The translations under genes were made by a program, and so were the position numbers. The notes beneath the pieces were generated by a model that saw nothing but the letters and a program-made list of their open reading frames with translations, ran no database searches and was not told the DNA's origin. Of a stretch of 60,215 nt of DNA, positions 35,287-44,833 are shown one piece after another (position 1 is the stretch's first letter; every line of letters starts with the position of its first letter). Origin of the DNA: an uncultured Acidobacteriota bacterium (GTDB taxonomy: Bacteria > Acidobacteriota > UBA6911 > CAINFC01); contig CAINFC010000192.1 in the NCBI GenBank assembly GCA_903847975.1, positions 1 to 60,215 of the forward strand, written 5' to 3'.

Positions 35287-37338
35287 ATGGATTATTTTTT
35301 AACGGCGAGGATTATGAAAAAGCATATTGCACTGCACCTGCTGTTGGGCTGGAACTGGCTCGTTTTTCCTTTGGCCATAGAGGGGATGGCGAACCAGAAG
35401 AAAATGAGCGTGGTAAACCCCGGCCGGCAGCCGGCGGCCGTTATTGTCCTTCCTGACCAGCCGCAGCCCATTGCCGAATATGCCGCCGCCGAACTGGCCC
35501 ACCACGTGGAAATTGCCACCGGTGTGAGGATTCCCATCGCCTCCGAATCCGCCATTCCGAAATCGCCGAAGAATCGAATCTACGTCGGCAGCACCCGGGC
35601 GGCACGGCGGGCAGGAATTGCGCAGGAAAAGCTGCCGGGCGAAGCCTGCGTGCTGAAAAGCTCCGGGGGAAATCTCCTGATTGCCGCCAAGGACGGACCC
35701 GGAGATCCGCTGGATACAAACCATACGTTCAGCGGTTCCCTATGGGGCGTTTATGAGGTGTTGGAACGAGACCTCAACGCCCTCTGGCTTTGGCCGGGGG
35801 AGGTGGGAAGCTATGTGCCGAAAGTTCGGGAAGTTACGATGGGCCCCTACGATGAAACGGTCTTGCCGCGGTTTGTGCATCGCATGCTCCGCCCGGGCAT
35901 CCACCCGACGGGAACCCCCAACGGGGATTTGCGTCTGGCCTTTACCGCAGCGGAGCGGCAAAAGTACGCGCGGGATCAGGCCGTGTTCCTGCGGCGCCAT
36001 CGGATGGGCAATTCCGACGGCAATTACTTTTCCGAAAGGACGACCGGATCCGGTCATTCCTTCGAAGGCTGGTGGAAAAGGTTTGGCCGGGAACACCCGG
36101 ACTGGTTCCAAATGAACCCCGACGGCAGCCGGGGGCCTGCCGATCCCCGGCGTCCGGAAAAATATTCCATGTGCGTCTCGAATCCCGGCCTGCAGCGCAA
36201 GATCGTGGAACTTTGGAAGGAGGAGCGAGAAAAGCATCCCGGAGAACCTATGAACATCGGCATCGGAGAGAATGATACCGGCGGCACTTGCAGTTGCCCA
36301 CGCTGCCTGGAGTGGGACGGCCCCGTTCCCGACCGCCGCGGCCTGCCCCCCGGCCTGGAGCGCTCCTACCTGCCGACTCAGGCTTCGAATCGGTATGCCC
36401 GCTTTCTCCTGGAGGTCCAAAGGCTGGCCGCAGAGATCGAGCCGAACGTCAAGCTGCATTTTTTCGCTTTTGAAAATTACTTTTGGGCGCCGGCGGACAC
36501 GATTCGCCTGAACAAGAACATGGTCATCGGCTTCGTCCCCTGGTTCCGCTGGGCAGGCTGGTTTCCGCGCCCGGCGGAAATGCAGGAATGGCTGAAACAG
36601 CAATGGCTGGGCTGGCAGAAAAGCGGCGCTCCCGTGTACTATCGGCCCAACTGGTTTCTGGACGGGTGGAGCATGCCGCACGTCTATCCGCATCAGTTCG
36701 CGGACGCTTTTCAGTTTTATGCCCGCCACGGCATGGTGGGTACCGATTTCGATTCCTTGATGGGGCAATGGGCCGCGCAGGGCCCGCACCTCTACCTGTT
36801 GGCCCGCATTCATGTGCGGCCGGAGGAGCCGGTAGATAATCTTTTGAATGAATTCTGTTCCGCCTTCGGACCCGCGGCGGAGGCGGTCGGCGACTATTTC
36901 CGATATTGGGAAGACTACTCCCTCCGCAATCGGGAGCGGGCTGCCGACGCCATTCGATCCAGGAGCAACGGGCTGTTCCGGCGGTATGCGCTGTATGCCC
37001 GGGTGGCGGATGAGCTTTATCCGCCGGAAGCGTTCGCCCCGGCACAGCGGATTCTGGACCGCGCCCGGACGGCCGCAGCCGCGAAACCGGATTCCGAATA
37101 CGCGCGGAGAGTGGCTTTCCTGCAGGAGGGGTTGACCCACGCCCGGTTATGCGTGGAAACCGCCGAGGTTATGAATGATCCCCGGGCCGAGGCGGCGGCA
37201 AGATCTGCGGCGCTGGGTCGACTGATCGCCTATCGCCGGAAAGTCGCCTCTTCCGGCATGGCCAACCTGGACCGGCTCTCGGTAATTGAACAGGAGAGCT
37301 GGAAGGACGTTCCCGGCTTTCTTCCGCCCGACCGGTAA
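35287..37338 (+). CDS. DUF4838 domain protein, secreted (putative glycoside hydrolase)
   Basis: The 683-residue product has a signal peptide (KKHIALHLLLGWNWLVFPLA). Residues about 55-170 resemble the N-terminal beta-alpha domain found before GH67 and GH20 catalytic domains (QPIAEYAAAELAHHVEIATG, RIYVGSTRAARRAG, LWGVYEVLERDLNALWLWPG). The DUF4838 core follows with RRHRMGNSDGNYFSE, PDWFQMNPDGSRG, NIGIGENDTGGTCSCPRCLE and FVPWFRWAGWFPRPAEMQEW. Relatives are thought to act on uronic-acid or related glycans, but activity is not shown. ATG 35287 is chosen because GGAGG lies 10 nt before it; ATG 35314 is also possible and starts with MKK. It follows the dehydratase gene by 67 nt. Confidence 0.82.
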   Translation: MDYFLTARIMKKHIALHLLLGWNWLVFPLAIEGMANQKKMSVVNPGRQPAAVIVLPDQPQPIAEYAAAELAHHVEIATGVRIPIASESAIPKSPKNRIYVGSTRAARRAGIAQEKLPGEACVLKSSGGNLLIAAKDGPGDPLDTNHTFSGSLWGVYEVLERDLNALWLWPGEVGSYVPKVREVTMGPYDETVLPRFVHRMLRPGIHPTGTPNGDLRLAFTAAERQKYARDQAVFLRRHRMGNSDGNYFSERTTGSGHSFEGWWKRFGREHPDWFQMNPDGSRGPADPRRPEKYSMCVSNPGLQRKIVELWKEEREKHPGEPMNIGIGENDTGGTCSCPRCLEWDGPVPDRRGLPPGLERSYLPTQASNRYARFLLEVQRLAAEIEPNVKLHFFAFENYFWAPADTIRLNKNMVIGFVPWFRWAGWFPRPAEMQEWLKQQWLGWQKSGAPVYYRPNWFLDGWSMPHVYPHQFADAFQFYARHGMVGTDFDSLMGQWAAQGPHLYLLARIHVRPEEPVDNLLNEFCSAFGPAAEAVGDYFRYWEDYSLRNRERAADAIRSRSNGLFRRYALYARVADELYPPEAFAPAQRILDRARTAAAAKPDSEYARRVAFLQEGLTHARLCVETAEVMNDPRAEAAARSAALGRLIAYRRKVASSGMANLDRLSVIEQESWKDVPGFLPPDR

Positions 37339-37433
37339 ATGGCAAACGGCAGTCCGCTCGGGCCCCCGTCCGGCAAGCAGTCGGATCAAGGGGGGGGAAG
37401 CGCCGCGGCTCTCGACCGGGAATGCCTGCCGGG

Positions 37434-39491
37434 CTAGGCAGGATGGGTGAATACCGACTGGTGAATTCTTTCGGTCAATCGGATCATCCGGTTTGCCAGG
37501 CCATGCGCAAACGGATAGGTGATGTCCGTCCGGTGCCATTCCCCCCACAATTTTTCCAATTCCGCCGTCAGCTCCACATCCGGAATCCGGCGGAATTCAC
37601 GGACGAATCTTTTTCGGGCAGAGGGCTTGTGGTTCACGTAAATGCCCCGGGCTTCCAGAGAGAGCTTCACCAGCTCCATGGATTTCCAGATGACTTGAAA
37701 AGCCAGAGCATCCGCGGATGGAATAGGCTCCAGACCGACCGGAGTTTTGTGAAGGGATTCTGCATAGGCCGCGTCGCCCGACTGCAGATCGCGGCCCAGT
37801 TCTCCCACTTCCCGGTGGAATCGCGGCCATGCCTGCCGCGCCTCGCCTTTGAGCAGGTTCCTGTTCCCGTCCGGATGAGGGTATAAGCCCCGGGGGATTT
37901 TCCCCTTTCGACGGGCGTTTTGGACCAGTTTCAGGAGTTCGTCCACATGGACGGGCACAATCCTGCTGTCCGACAAACGGTCGAGCGCCTCCTGAATCCG
38001 GTCCTGAGGGACGGTGTGATTGACCAGGCAAAATATGAATAAAGGCCGGTTTGGATTGGCATCGATAAAATCACGCAGGGTACCGAGGACATCACTGTTG
38101 GCATGGATCCCTTCCCCGAAAAAGACGTATGGTTTGCAGCTGTCCAGATAATTCGCCTCGAACACCGACTCCCCCATCCCGCGTAAAAAGCCTTGACAAC
38201 GGGGCATGTGCCGGCAGAGAAGTGCGGGAAAGCCCGGAAGGTCGACTTCCTGCCACCAGTCCCGATCGTCCCAATTGGTGATATGCACGGCGGCCAGACC
38301 GCAGCGGCGCATGTACTCCTGGCTCAGGCGCAGAAAACGGGAGGGCTCCGGGTGCAGGTGCGGGTAGGTGTAGGTAGCCCCAGCCGGGCCCGCAACAAAG
38401 TAATCCGTCTCCAGCTGGTTTTTCAGGTAATAATCGACCACCCCGGGCATCAAATCATACGCCAGGGGCAGGAAACCCCAGTTGTATTTCAATTTTCCAT
38501 GAAGCGGATGCTTCCAATCCCTGACCGCCAGATCCAGCATAAACCAGCTGGCGTCTCCATCGGTGTCCATAAAAGCAATATAGACTTTCTCTTCCAGGGG
38601 GATATCCTTTTTTTCCGGCTGCCGGTATACCTGGCCGAAGGATGAACGAACGCTGGTATGCACCGTCAGGTTGGGTGTATGGAGGGAGCAGAGTCCAAAG
38701 TGCCCGTGCCGGGAGGACAGAGCGATGGCCTCATGTTCCTTGTCCCGGATGCAGTGCCATCCGAGGACGACCGTTTCCGGCGGATAGCTTTTGTAAATCT
38801 CCTCGACCAGCCGGTAATCTTCCTTGTCTCTTTCCGACGTAGACAAATCAAAGCAGAAAAGCTTGTGGGCGATCACGTAATCGCGGTTGGTCCAGGTGGA
38901 GGTGGGCCAGTGAGGTTCGTGGACGCAAAGCTGGGCCAGCAGGGTCGGGCAGCATTGGGGCCGCAGTTCGCTCAGTGCCCAGCGGTAGGCGCTGATTCTG
39001 TTTTCCGCAGGGCGGATGGCATCCAGACGGCTGGGGCGTAGAAAAGGTTTGACCAGGTGCTCCAGGTCCCGGCTGACAGGCAGAACACGGTGAATAGCCC
39101 CGAGCATGGTTGCCAGGTTCAGGGAGTGCGGTCGCTGCGGATCGTAAAGGACATACTCCTTCCATTCCGGGGCGGACATGGTCAGGAGCTCCGTCAGGCT
39201 TTTAACGACCAGGATCTGAAAGCCCGCTTCCTTCTGGTAAATGTCCAGCCAGAATTGATCCCGTTCCGACTCCAGCAGATAGATACGGGTATCCCGGCTG
39301 TTTACCAGTCCCTGCATGCAAGCCAGGAGCACTTTTTCATGAAAGCCGAAAGCATCGAGGCGGATTGCCCATATTTTTCCGGGGATGCCGCCATAAGGAA
39401 ATCGACTTTCCATGGTCGGTGACGGACCGCTCCGCGCGGGAAAGACTGCCGGGGAAAATCCGGCCGTTTTTAAAAAATCTCTGCGCTTCAT
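37434..39491 (-). CDS. GxGYxYP-domain protein with Tat signal
   Basis: The 685-residue product begins with a twin-arginine signal (MKRRDFLKTAGFSPAVFPA). The family N-terminal region is present (WAIRLDAFGFHEKVLLACMQ, GLVNSRDTRIYLLES). The GxGYxYP-type catalytic-like domain contains VYIAFMDTDGDASWFML, FLPLAYDLMPGVVDYYL and the motif PAGATYTYPHLHPEPSRFL, a variant of GxGYxYP. GxGYxYP proteins are regarded as putative glycoside hydrolases by context; no activity is established. The gene is convergent with the DUF4838 gene across a 95-nt spacer. Confidence 0.82.
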   Translation of the reverse strand: MKRRDFLKTAGFSPAVFPARSGPSPTMESRFPYGGIPGKIWAIRLDAFGFHEKVLLACMQGLVNSRDTRIYLLESERDQFWLDIYQKEAGFQILVVKSLTELLTMSAPEWKEYVLYDPQRPHSLNLATMLGAIHRVLPVSRDLEHLVKPFLRPSRLDAIRPAENRISAYRWALSELRPQCCPTLLAQLCVHEPHWPTSTWTNRDYVIAHKLFCFDLSTSERDKEDYRLVEEIYKSYPPETVVLGWHCIRDKEHEAIALSSRHGHFGLCSLHTPNLTVHTSVRSSFGQVYRQPEKKDIPLEEKVYIAFMDTDGDASWFMLDLAVRDWKHPLHGKLKYNWGFLPLAYDLMPGVVDYYLKNQLETDYFVAGPAGATYTYPHLHPEPSRFLRLSQEYMRRCGLAAVHITNWDDRDWWQEVDLPGFPALLCRHMPRCQGFLRGMGESVFEANYLDSCKPYVFFGEGIHANSDVLGTLRDFIDANPNRPLFIFCLVNHTVPQDRIQEALDRLSDSRIVPVHVDELLKLVQNARRKGKIPRGLYPHPDGNRNLLKGEARQAWPRFHREVGELGRDLQSGDAAYAESLHKTPVGLEPIPSADALAFQVIWKSMELVKLSLEARGIYVNHKPSARKRFVREFRRIPDVELTAELEKLWGEWHRTDITYPFAHGLANRMIRLTERIHQSVFTHPA

Positions 39492-39564
39492 AGAACTAAC
39501 CTTGACGATGGAATCATACGAAAAGGTATCACATCTCCATCCTTCCCGCCCTACAACATCACGG

Positions 39565-39655
39565 ACGTCTTCTTTCTTCCTTTCTGATCTTCCCGTCCTC
39601 CGGTGAGATGATTCAAATCACAGGAATGTAAGGAAGAGCGGGAAGAAAAGCGGAA
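39565..39655. repeat. Pyrimidine/purine-armed hairpin repeat, copy 2
   Basis: It matches 27279-27385 in order and composition: a CTTCTTTCTTCCTTTCTGAT arm, CTTCCCGTC, GTGAGATGA, CACAGGAA and an AGGAAGAGCGGGAAGAAAAG arm. TTCCCG near the centre can pair with CGGGAA on the purine side. Divergence from copy 1 shows that it is an old or degraded dispersed repeat. Confidence 0.6.
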
Positions 39656-39759
39656 GGGCCTGTCGAATGAAGAGGGTGACTTTTTACCGGTTTGTCTTTT
39701 CGGATGGACCCGCAAATGGTACGAGAAACACCCGAAAACAAACTTACAAAGAAAAGCCG

Positions 39760-39831
39760 TTTGGAGTACAGCCTTTAGGCTGCGCGCTGCGAGCGGAATT
39801 CCGCTTGTGGCATGCAAGCTTGAACTCCAAA
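39760..39831. repeat. Inverted-repeat-bounded palindromic element, 72 bp
   Basis: TTTGGAGT (39760-39767) is exactly inverted as ACTCCAAA (39824-39831). Between them lie smaller inverted pairs, AGCCT-tt-AGGCT and AGCGGAATTCCGCT. The structure resembles REP/BIME-type extragenic elements. It is just downstream (39864) of the DUF5916 stop on the minus strand and could affect 3' end formation. Confidence 0.6.
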
Positions 39832-39863
39832 TCCTTCCGTGAAGGAAAGGCTCTTGCCGATTC

Positions 39864-42068
39864 TCAGTTGAACCAGTAGCTGATCTTCATCACCAGCCCG
39901 CGGTTCTTGTTCCGGAAATCCCCGGGATAGGAGTTGTCGCTGTACACCAGGAACAGATCCGACACCGGGGCGAATCGCCACTGCAGCCGGACGCTCAGGT
40001 TCAGATTGTCGATCTGGTTGTTGTACTGCACGTAGGTGGTCAGAAAAAGCCTGTCCGTAAAGGTGAGATCCAGTCGCGGACCGATCAGAAAAAGGTCGGC
40101 ATCCTTGTAGGGTGCGGGCAGCAAAATCCGGTCGTAGGAGCCGGCAATGGCCAGGTTGGTGAACGGCTGGATGCGGTGGTAGAGCTTGCCGCTCAGGTTC
40201 CAGCGGGTGCCGCTGTAGTAGCCGCCGTAGCGTGTGCCGACTTCGTAGTTCAGCAGCTTGCGCGAATCGGAGGTGTAGGTTATGCCGGCGTCCCGGTTGT
40301 CGAACGTGGAACCGGACGGCAATTTACGCCCGCCGGTGTTGGTCGGGTCGAAGGGCGCCTGCAGACGGACATAGGTGTCGCGGGCCTCCAGCGAGAGCAT
40401 CTCCTTGCTCTGAAACTCGAACACGTAGCCAAGTTGTACCTGGCGGTCGCTCAGCCGCCCGTCCATATCGAGCAGGGACTGAACCTTGATGGTCGGGCCA
40501 TGACTGATCAGGCGGTCGGACTCCGGCAGGAACCGGTAGCCGAAGGATGGAGTCAGCTCCAGGTATCCCTTTCGGCGTATGTAGCCGACCTCGGCCAGGT
40601 AATCGGATCCCACGTAGGACTGGCTCATCCCGGCCGTCAGGGAGCGAGTGGCATAGTTCAGGGAGACGGCTTCCACGGCAGCCTCTTTCCCGCGCGATCC
40701 CGGGTAAAAAGACTGATGATAGAAGGCTTTCCCGGTCCAGCGGTTGTCGGCGCTGGACATGTTGTATTCCAGGCCGGCCACCTGGTTGCGACTGTTTCCC
40801 TGGAAATCCTCCCGGGGACCGGTCAACTCTTTGCTTACGGTGAAAAAGACGATGTTGGAGCGGGTGAACAGCTTCCGCTGCAGGGCGGCCACCGCAAAGT
40901 TGGAGGCCGGCACCCCGCCGCCGCTGTCCACCTGCATGTCCATCAGCCCGATGCGCCAGTTGCTGCTCAGGTTGCCGCTGAGCCGCGCACCGCCGATCAC
41001 GCGCTTGTCCAGCCCGATGCGCCGTGAGAAAAAGGGGCGCAGGTTTTCCGCGCCGAGATTGGCGAAGAGGTCGCTGTTTTCCAGGAAGAACCTTCTTTTT
41101 TCGGGGAAGAAGAGTTCGAAGCGGTCCAGGTTGGTCTGCTGGGTGTCGACATCCACCTGGGAATAGTCCGGATTCACCGTCAGGTCGAGATTCATGGAAG
41201 TCGACAGAATCATTTTGGCATCCATACCGCCGGTGAACCGGTAGGTGCTGTCTCCGGTCAGGCTGTTTTTGTAGGCTTTTCCGGAAAGATAGGGAATCAG
41301 CGAATAGCGCAGATGGGAGTCGCCGAGCGGCTGGTCCCAGAGCAGGGTGCCGGCATAGCCCAGATTGGCCGTCTGCAGGTGCCGGGGCATGGGCGCCCAG
41401 CTGGATTTTTCGTTGTTTTTCAGATCGAGGCGGCTGAAATTGATGCCCCATTCTTTCTCCCCGCCGCGGTACCGGATGCTGCGCAGGGGAATGGCAAACT
41501 CGGCATCCCAGTGCGTTTCATGGTTCTTCACCGCGGAGCGCCACTTGATGTCCCAGTCCAGGGAAACCAGCCCGCCATTGGCCTGCAGGCCGTCCCACTG
41601 CGCGCCCGCTGCGGAAACGCCGAAAGCGAAGCCGTTGGTCTGGTCGTTGTAGGTGTCGATGAAGACGATGAAGTTGTCGTTCTTCCCGAAGGAAAAATCC
41701 CGTCGAAGCGATTCGACCGGTCTTTTACCGGGAGTCGGGTCATGGCAGACGATGCCCAGATAGAGGTGGTCCTGGTCGTAGAGGATCCGCACTTCGGTGC
41801 GGGCCTTGGCAAAGCCGGTATCAGTGGGGGTCACCAGCCGGAAACGGTCCGCCACTTCCGAGGCGGCCCAGCTCTCTTCATCCAGAACTCCATCGATCAC
41901 CACCGGCTTTTCGATCCGGTGAATGTGGATCCGGTATTTTTCCCGGTTCACTCCTTTGGTCTGGGCCTCGGCGGCGGAACCGGACACGGCAAGCAGAAGC
42001 AGTCCGATGCGGAGCGCGGCTCCGCGGATCCTGCCGGGTAATTTCCAGGTGCCGCCCGGTTCCCTCAT
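39864..42068 (-). CDS. DUF5916 outer-membrane protein with CBM9-like N-terminal domain
   Basis: The 734-residue product has a signal peptide (RIGLLLLAVSGSAAEAQ). A CBM9-like domain covers about residues 40-230 (PVVIDGVLDEESWAASEVAD, LYDQDHLYLGIVCHDP, NDNFIVFIDTYNDQTNGFAF, HWDAEFAIPLRSIRYR). The rest is the DUF5916 barrel, with alternating aromatic strands and the family motifs NPDYSQVDVDTQQTNLDRFE, LFFPEKRRFFLENSDLF and FSRRIGLDKRVIGGARLSG. The terminal LVMKISYWFN is typical of outer-membrane barrels. Function of DUF5916 is unknown. AGGA lies 5 nt before ATG 42068; ATG 42113 would add 15 residues but weakens the signal peptide. Confidence 0.9.
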   Translation of the reverse strand: MREPGGTWKLPGRIRGAALRIGLLLLAVSGSAAEAQTKGVNREKYRIHIHRIEKPVVIDGVLDEESWAASEVADRFRLVTPTDTGFAKARTEVRILYDQDHLYLGIVCHDPTPGKRPVESLRRDFSFGKNDNFIVFIDTYNDQTNGFAFGVSAAGAQWDGLQANGGLVSLDWDIKWRSAVKNHETHWDAEFAIPLRSIRYRGGEKEWGINFSRLDLKNNEKSSWAPMPRHLQTANLGYAGTLLWDQPLGDSHLRYSLIPYLSGKAYKNSLTGDSTYRFTGGMDAKMILSTSMNLDLTVNPDYSQVDVDTQQTNLDRFELFFPEKRRFFLENSDLFANLGAENLRPFFSRRIGLDKRVIGGARLSGNLSSNWRIGLMDMQVDSGGGVPASNFAVAALQRKLFTRSNIVFFTVSKELTGPREDFQGNSRNQVAGLEYNMSSADNRWTGKAFYHQSFYPGSRGKEAAVEAVSLNYATRSLTAGMSQSYVGSDYLAEVGYIRRKGYLELTPSFGYRFLPESDRLISHGPTIKVQSLLDMDGRLSDRQVQLGYVFEFQSKEMLSLEARDTYVRLQAPFDPTNTGGRKLPSGSTFDNRDAGITYTSDSRKLLNYEVGTRYGGYYSGTRWNLSGKLYHRIQPFTNLAIAGSYDRILLPAPYKDADLFLIGPRLDLTFTDRLFLTTYVQYNNQIDNLNLSVRLQWRFAPVSDLFLVYSDNSYPGDFRNKNRGLVMKISYWFN

Positions 42069-42196
42069 GATTTCCTGTTTCTGCCCGCTGTGCGCATATC
42101 GTCGAGCAGGCATTATAACCTGAGGATGGCGGGGAATGGCGCCGTTGGCCAGCGCCTGGGAATGCGGGCCTTCTCGCCGCTAATACCATGAATAGC

Positions 42197-42229
42197 GCCG
42201 GCAAACGGAAGGGATTCCGTACTGCCGGC
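42197..42229 (-). terminator. Strong hairpin downstream of the efflux operon (terminator candidate)
   Basis: GCCGGCA and ACGGAA (42197-42210) pair with TTCCGT and TGCCGGC (42215-42229) across a 4-nt loop, a long nearly perfect stem. It begins 4 nt beyond the stop of the permease gene on the minus strand. No T-tract follows on that strand, so it may stabilise the 3' end and not be a classic intrinsic terminator. Confidence 0.45.
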
Positions 42230-42233
42230 CGGT

Positions 42234-43526
42234 TTACTCGAAGCGCAGGGCTTCCACCGGATCCAGCCGCGAGGCCCTCATCGCCGGAAGGATGCCGAAC
42301 GCCAGCCCCACCGCCGCGGAAACTCCGAAAGCCAGGGCGACCGAAGCCCCCGTCACCATGGTGCTCCACCCGGCATAGATGGCCACCACGCGGGAAACGC
42401 CGTATCCGAACAGGATGCCCATACATCCGCCGAGGAGGCTGATGATGACCGCTTCCAGGAGAAACTGCATCCCGACATCCCGCCGGCGCGCCCCCACGGC
42501 CCGCCGAACCCCGATCTCGCGGGTCCGCTCCAGCATGTTGGCCAGCATGATATTCATAATGCCGATGCCGCCGACCAGAAGGGATATGCCGGCAATACAG
42601 CCCATGACGATGTTGAAAATGCGCTGCGTCTGCTGGTTCTGCTCCAGGAGGGCGCGCGGAACCACAATGGAGAAATCCTCCGCCTTGCCATGGGTTGCCG
42701 CCAGCACCTGGCTGATCAGCACCGCGCCGGGCTTGAGGGTTGAGGCGTACTTCAGCCGGATGACCAGCTCGTCCAGTTCCGACTCCATCCGCTTGCGCTC
42801 GAATTTTTTCAAGGCCGTGGAAAGCGGAATATATATGTTGTCGCCGACATCCTGGATTTTGACCCCTTCGAATTCGCTCCTCGACAGGTTGGCGTCTTCC
42901 AGGACGCCGATCACCGTAAACCACAGCGTGTCAATTTTGACCTGCCCGCCGATCGGGGAATGGTAACCGAACAGTTTTTGCCTGGCCCGGGAGCCGAGGA
43001 TGCAAAACTGCTCGAAATCCCTTTGATCCACTTCGGAAAAATAGCTGCCTTCCGCCAGATCATAGCGCTCCAGCCGGAAATGGGAAGGACTGACGCCCAG
43101 GACGCTGGCCTCGTCGCATTTTCCCAGGAAAGAAAAAATCTGAAACGTTTTCACCCTTTTCCGGGCGGAGTAGGCTTCCATCTCCGGCAACACCGCCAGG
43201 ATCGCCTCCGCATCCCGCAGGGACAGCCCCAGAGATTCTTCCCTCACCTTTTTCAGATTTTCATCTTTGAACTCCCGGTCGGTGATGATGATGTTGCGCA
43301 GACCCATTCGGTCAATCAGGGCCAGGCTTTCCTTCTCTGCCCCGGCGCCGATGGAAAGCATGGCAATGACGGCTCCGACTCCGAAAATCATGCCGAGCAT
43401 GGTCAGCAGGGTCCGGAGAGTATGGACGCGCAGGCTGGCAAAAGCCAGATGCATCTCCGTGCCATACCGCACTGCCCGGACACGCGTCGAGGAGCGAAGG
43501 GTTTTTATAATTCCAGGAAGCTTCAT
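42234..43526 (-). CDS. MacB-type ABC transporter permease (FtsX family)
   Basis: The 430-residue permease belongs to the MacB/LolC/FtsX superfamily. It has a first membrane helix (LRTLLTMLGMIFGVGAVIAM), a large periplasmic MacB_PCD domain (about 65-290; LRNIIITDREF, ILGSRARQKLFGYHSPIGGQ, WFTVIGVLED), and three C-terminal helices with VMGCIAGISLLVGGIGIMNI, MLERTREIGVRRAVGARRRD and ILPAMRASRLDPVEALRFE. It is the last gene of a four-gene operon; its ATG overlaps the TGA of the adaptor before it (43523-43526). No ATPase subunit is encoded in the operon or fused to this protein, so one must come from elsewhere. Confidence 0.93.
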   Translation of the reverse strand: MKLPGIIKTLRSSTRVRAVRYGTEMHLAFASLRVHTLRTLLTMLGMIFGVGAVIAMLSIGAGAEKESLALIDRMGLRNIIITDREFKDENLKKVREESLGLSLRDAEAILAVLPEMEAYSARKRVKTFQIFSFLGKCDEASVLGVSPSHFRLERYDLAEGSYFSEVDQRDFEQFCILGSRARQKLFGYHSPIGGQVKIDTLWFTVIGVLEDANLSRSEFEGVKIQDVGDNIYIPLSTALKKFERKRMESELDELVIRLKYASTLKPGAVLISQVLAATHGKAEDFSIVVPRALLEQNQQTQRIFNIVMGCIAGISLLVGGIGIMNIMLANMLERTREIGVRRAVGARRRDVGMQFLLEAVIISLLGGCMGILFGYGVSRVVAIYAGWSTMVTGASVALAFGVSAAVGLAFGILPAMRASRLDPVEALRFE

Positions 43527-44833
43527 GGGGTTTTTTTCGAAGCGGATCCGGCAGCCGTCTCCCTGTGCAGATCCGGCGGATGGAGCGCCAGGATTTGACC
43601 GGCCTGCAGGCCGTTTGTCACTACCACCTGGACCAGGTCTCCCTGTCCCAGGCGAACCGGAACCGGCTCAAATTTTGCCGAAGTTTTGCGCACATAGGCA
43701 AAATGGCTGTAATCCCTGTTGACCAGGGCACTTCGGGGAACCACCAGAGCGGATTTGATCTCACCCGGCCGGATCTCCGCCTTCAGCTTGATCCCCGGCC
43801 TCATCCGCCTGGGATCCGTTTGATCCAGGGATATCACCGTCTGGAAATACTTGACCGGCGAATCCCGGTCGAGGGGCCGAGCCAGCTTGTCGATGGTCTT
43901 AACCCTGCCGCTGAAGGTCTGCCCGGGGAAAGGATCCAGTGCGATGACCGCAGGGGACCCGATGCGCAGTTCCCCGGCATCCTTCTCCAGGACAAAACAT
44001 TTGGCCTCCATGGTGTCCGGATTCACGAGGTTGAACAGGGTGGTGCCGACCCAGACCACACGGCCGGGCATGAAGGCAAAGCTTTCCGTAAACCAGCCGG
44101 GATCGTTGTGCACGATAATTCCGGGGGCCGGCGCCAGAAGCTTCAGGGATGCGAGCCCTTTCCCGGCCTGGGCTATTTTTTCGTCCGCCTGTTTTTTTTC
44201 AAGCAGCAGGATCGCCTCCTCCAGCGAGTATATTTTTCCTTTCAATTCCAGGCGCGCATCGGCAAAAACTATTTTCCGCTGGCTGTGGCTTCGGTCCAGC
44301 TCTCCCTCGATCATTTCCCGCCGGGAATAGATGGTTTCATCCCGGGGCATAAACTCCTTGATCTTCTGCAGCTCCAGCTCGGCGATGCGGCGGTCCCTGA
44401 GGATATCGGCTCTTTCCACCTGCCCGGCCGCTTCCCCCCGACTGATTTTCTGGCTGGCGATCTGCAGGCTGGACTCATGCTCCGCGCTCTGGGTCTGCAG
44501 CTCCGCGGGATCGAACTCCACCAGCACGTCTCCCTTCCGCACCCGCCGCCCGTCCGGCACGACGGACGCAATGCGCAGCTGGTTGACCGGCACGCTGGGC
44601 ACCGCAATGGTAGTGGTTTCCGCCGACTGCAACTCCCCGGAAGCCGGGATCCGCAACACGAAGTCTCGTGGTTCGAGCCGCACGGTCAGCGGCGCCGCCA
44701 GGTCCGCAGCCGCGAACCAGGCGGCGTACCCCGCATAGACGCCGAGAACCGCTGCGGCGATGAGGCCGGCCAGTAACAGATGGCCGGCCAGCGGCTTTTT
44801 ACGGATGCGAATCGGTGTTATTGTTTTTTCCAT
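43523..44833 (-). CDS. HlyD/RND-type periplasmic adaptor (membrane fusion protein) 3
   Basis: The 436-residue adaptor has one N-terminal membrane anchor (LAGHLLLAGLIAAAVLGVYA). A biotinyl-lipoyl-like and beta region around residues 55-105 includes FVLRIPASGELQSAETTTIA and VVPDGRRVRKGDVLVEFDPA. A helical hairpin covers about 105-215 (AEHESSLQIASQKISRGEAA). The beta-barrel and membrane-proximal domains follow (APAPGIIVHNDPGWFTESFA, QTDPRRMRPGIKLKAEIRPG, VVTNGLQAGQILAL). Adaptors bridge the inner-membrane pump and a TolC-like channel. ATG 44833 lies within the end of the preceding adaptor gene (16-nt overlap), and its TGA overlaps the permease ATG, so the genes are translationally coupled. Confidence 0.9.
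   Translation of the reverse strand: MEKTITPIRIRKKPLAGHLLLAGLIAAAVLGVYAGYAAWFAAADLAAPLTVRLEPRDFVLRIPASGELQSAETTTIAVPSVPVNQLRIASVVPDGRRVRKGDVLVEFDPAELQTQSAEHESSLQIASQKISRGEAAGQVERADILRDRRIAELELQKIKEFMPRDETIYSRREMIEGELDRSHSQRKIVFADARLELKGKIYSLEEAILLLEKKQADEKIAQAGKGLASLKLLAPAPGIIVHNDPGWFTESFAFMPGRVVWVGTTLFNLVNPDTMEAKCFVLEKDAGELRIGSPAVIALDPFPGQTFSGRVKTIDKLARPLDRDSPVKYFQTVISLDQTDPRRMRPGIKLKAEIRPGEIKSALVVPRSALVNRDYSHFAYVRKTSAKFEPVPVRLGQGDLVQVVVTNGLQAGQILALHPPDLHRETAAGSASKKTP

Larger units (their letters stand above)
39492..39863. other. Repeat-filled intergenic region
   Basis: This 372-base gap between the start of the GxGYxYP gene and the end of the DUF5916 gene holds three different repeats: the pyrimidine/purine hairpin (39565-39655), a GACTTTTTAC terminus (39678-39687) and the inverted element at 39760-39831. 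I see no coding frame worth calling. The promoter of the GxGYxYP gene should lie near 39500-39540 but no clear box pair is visible. Confidence 0.6.
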
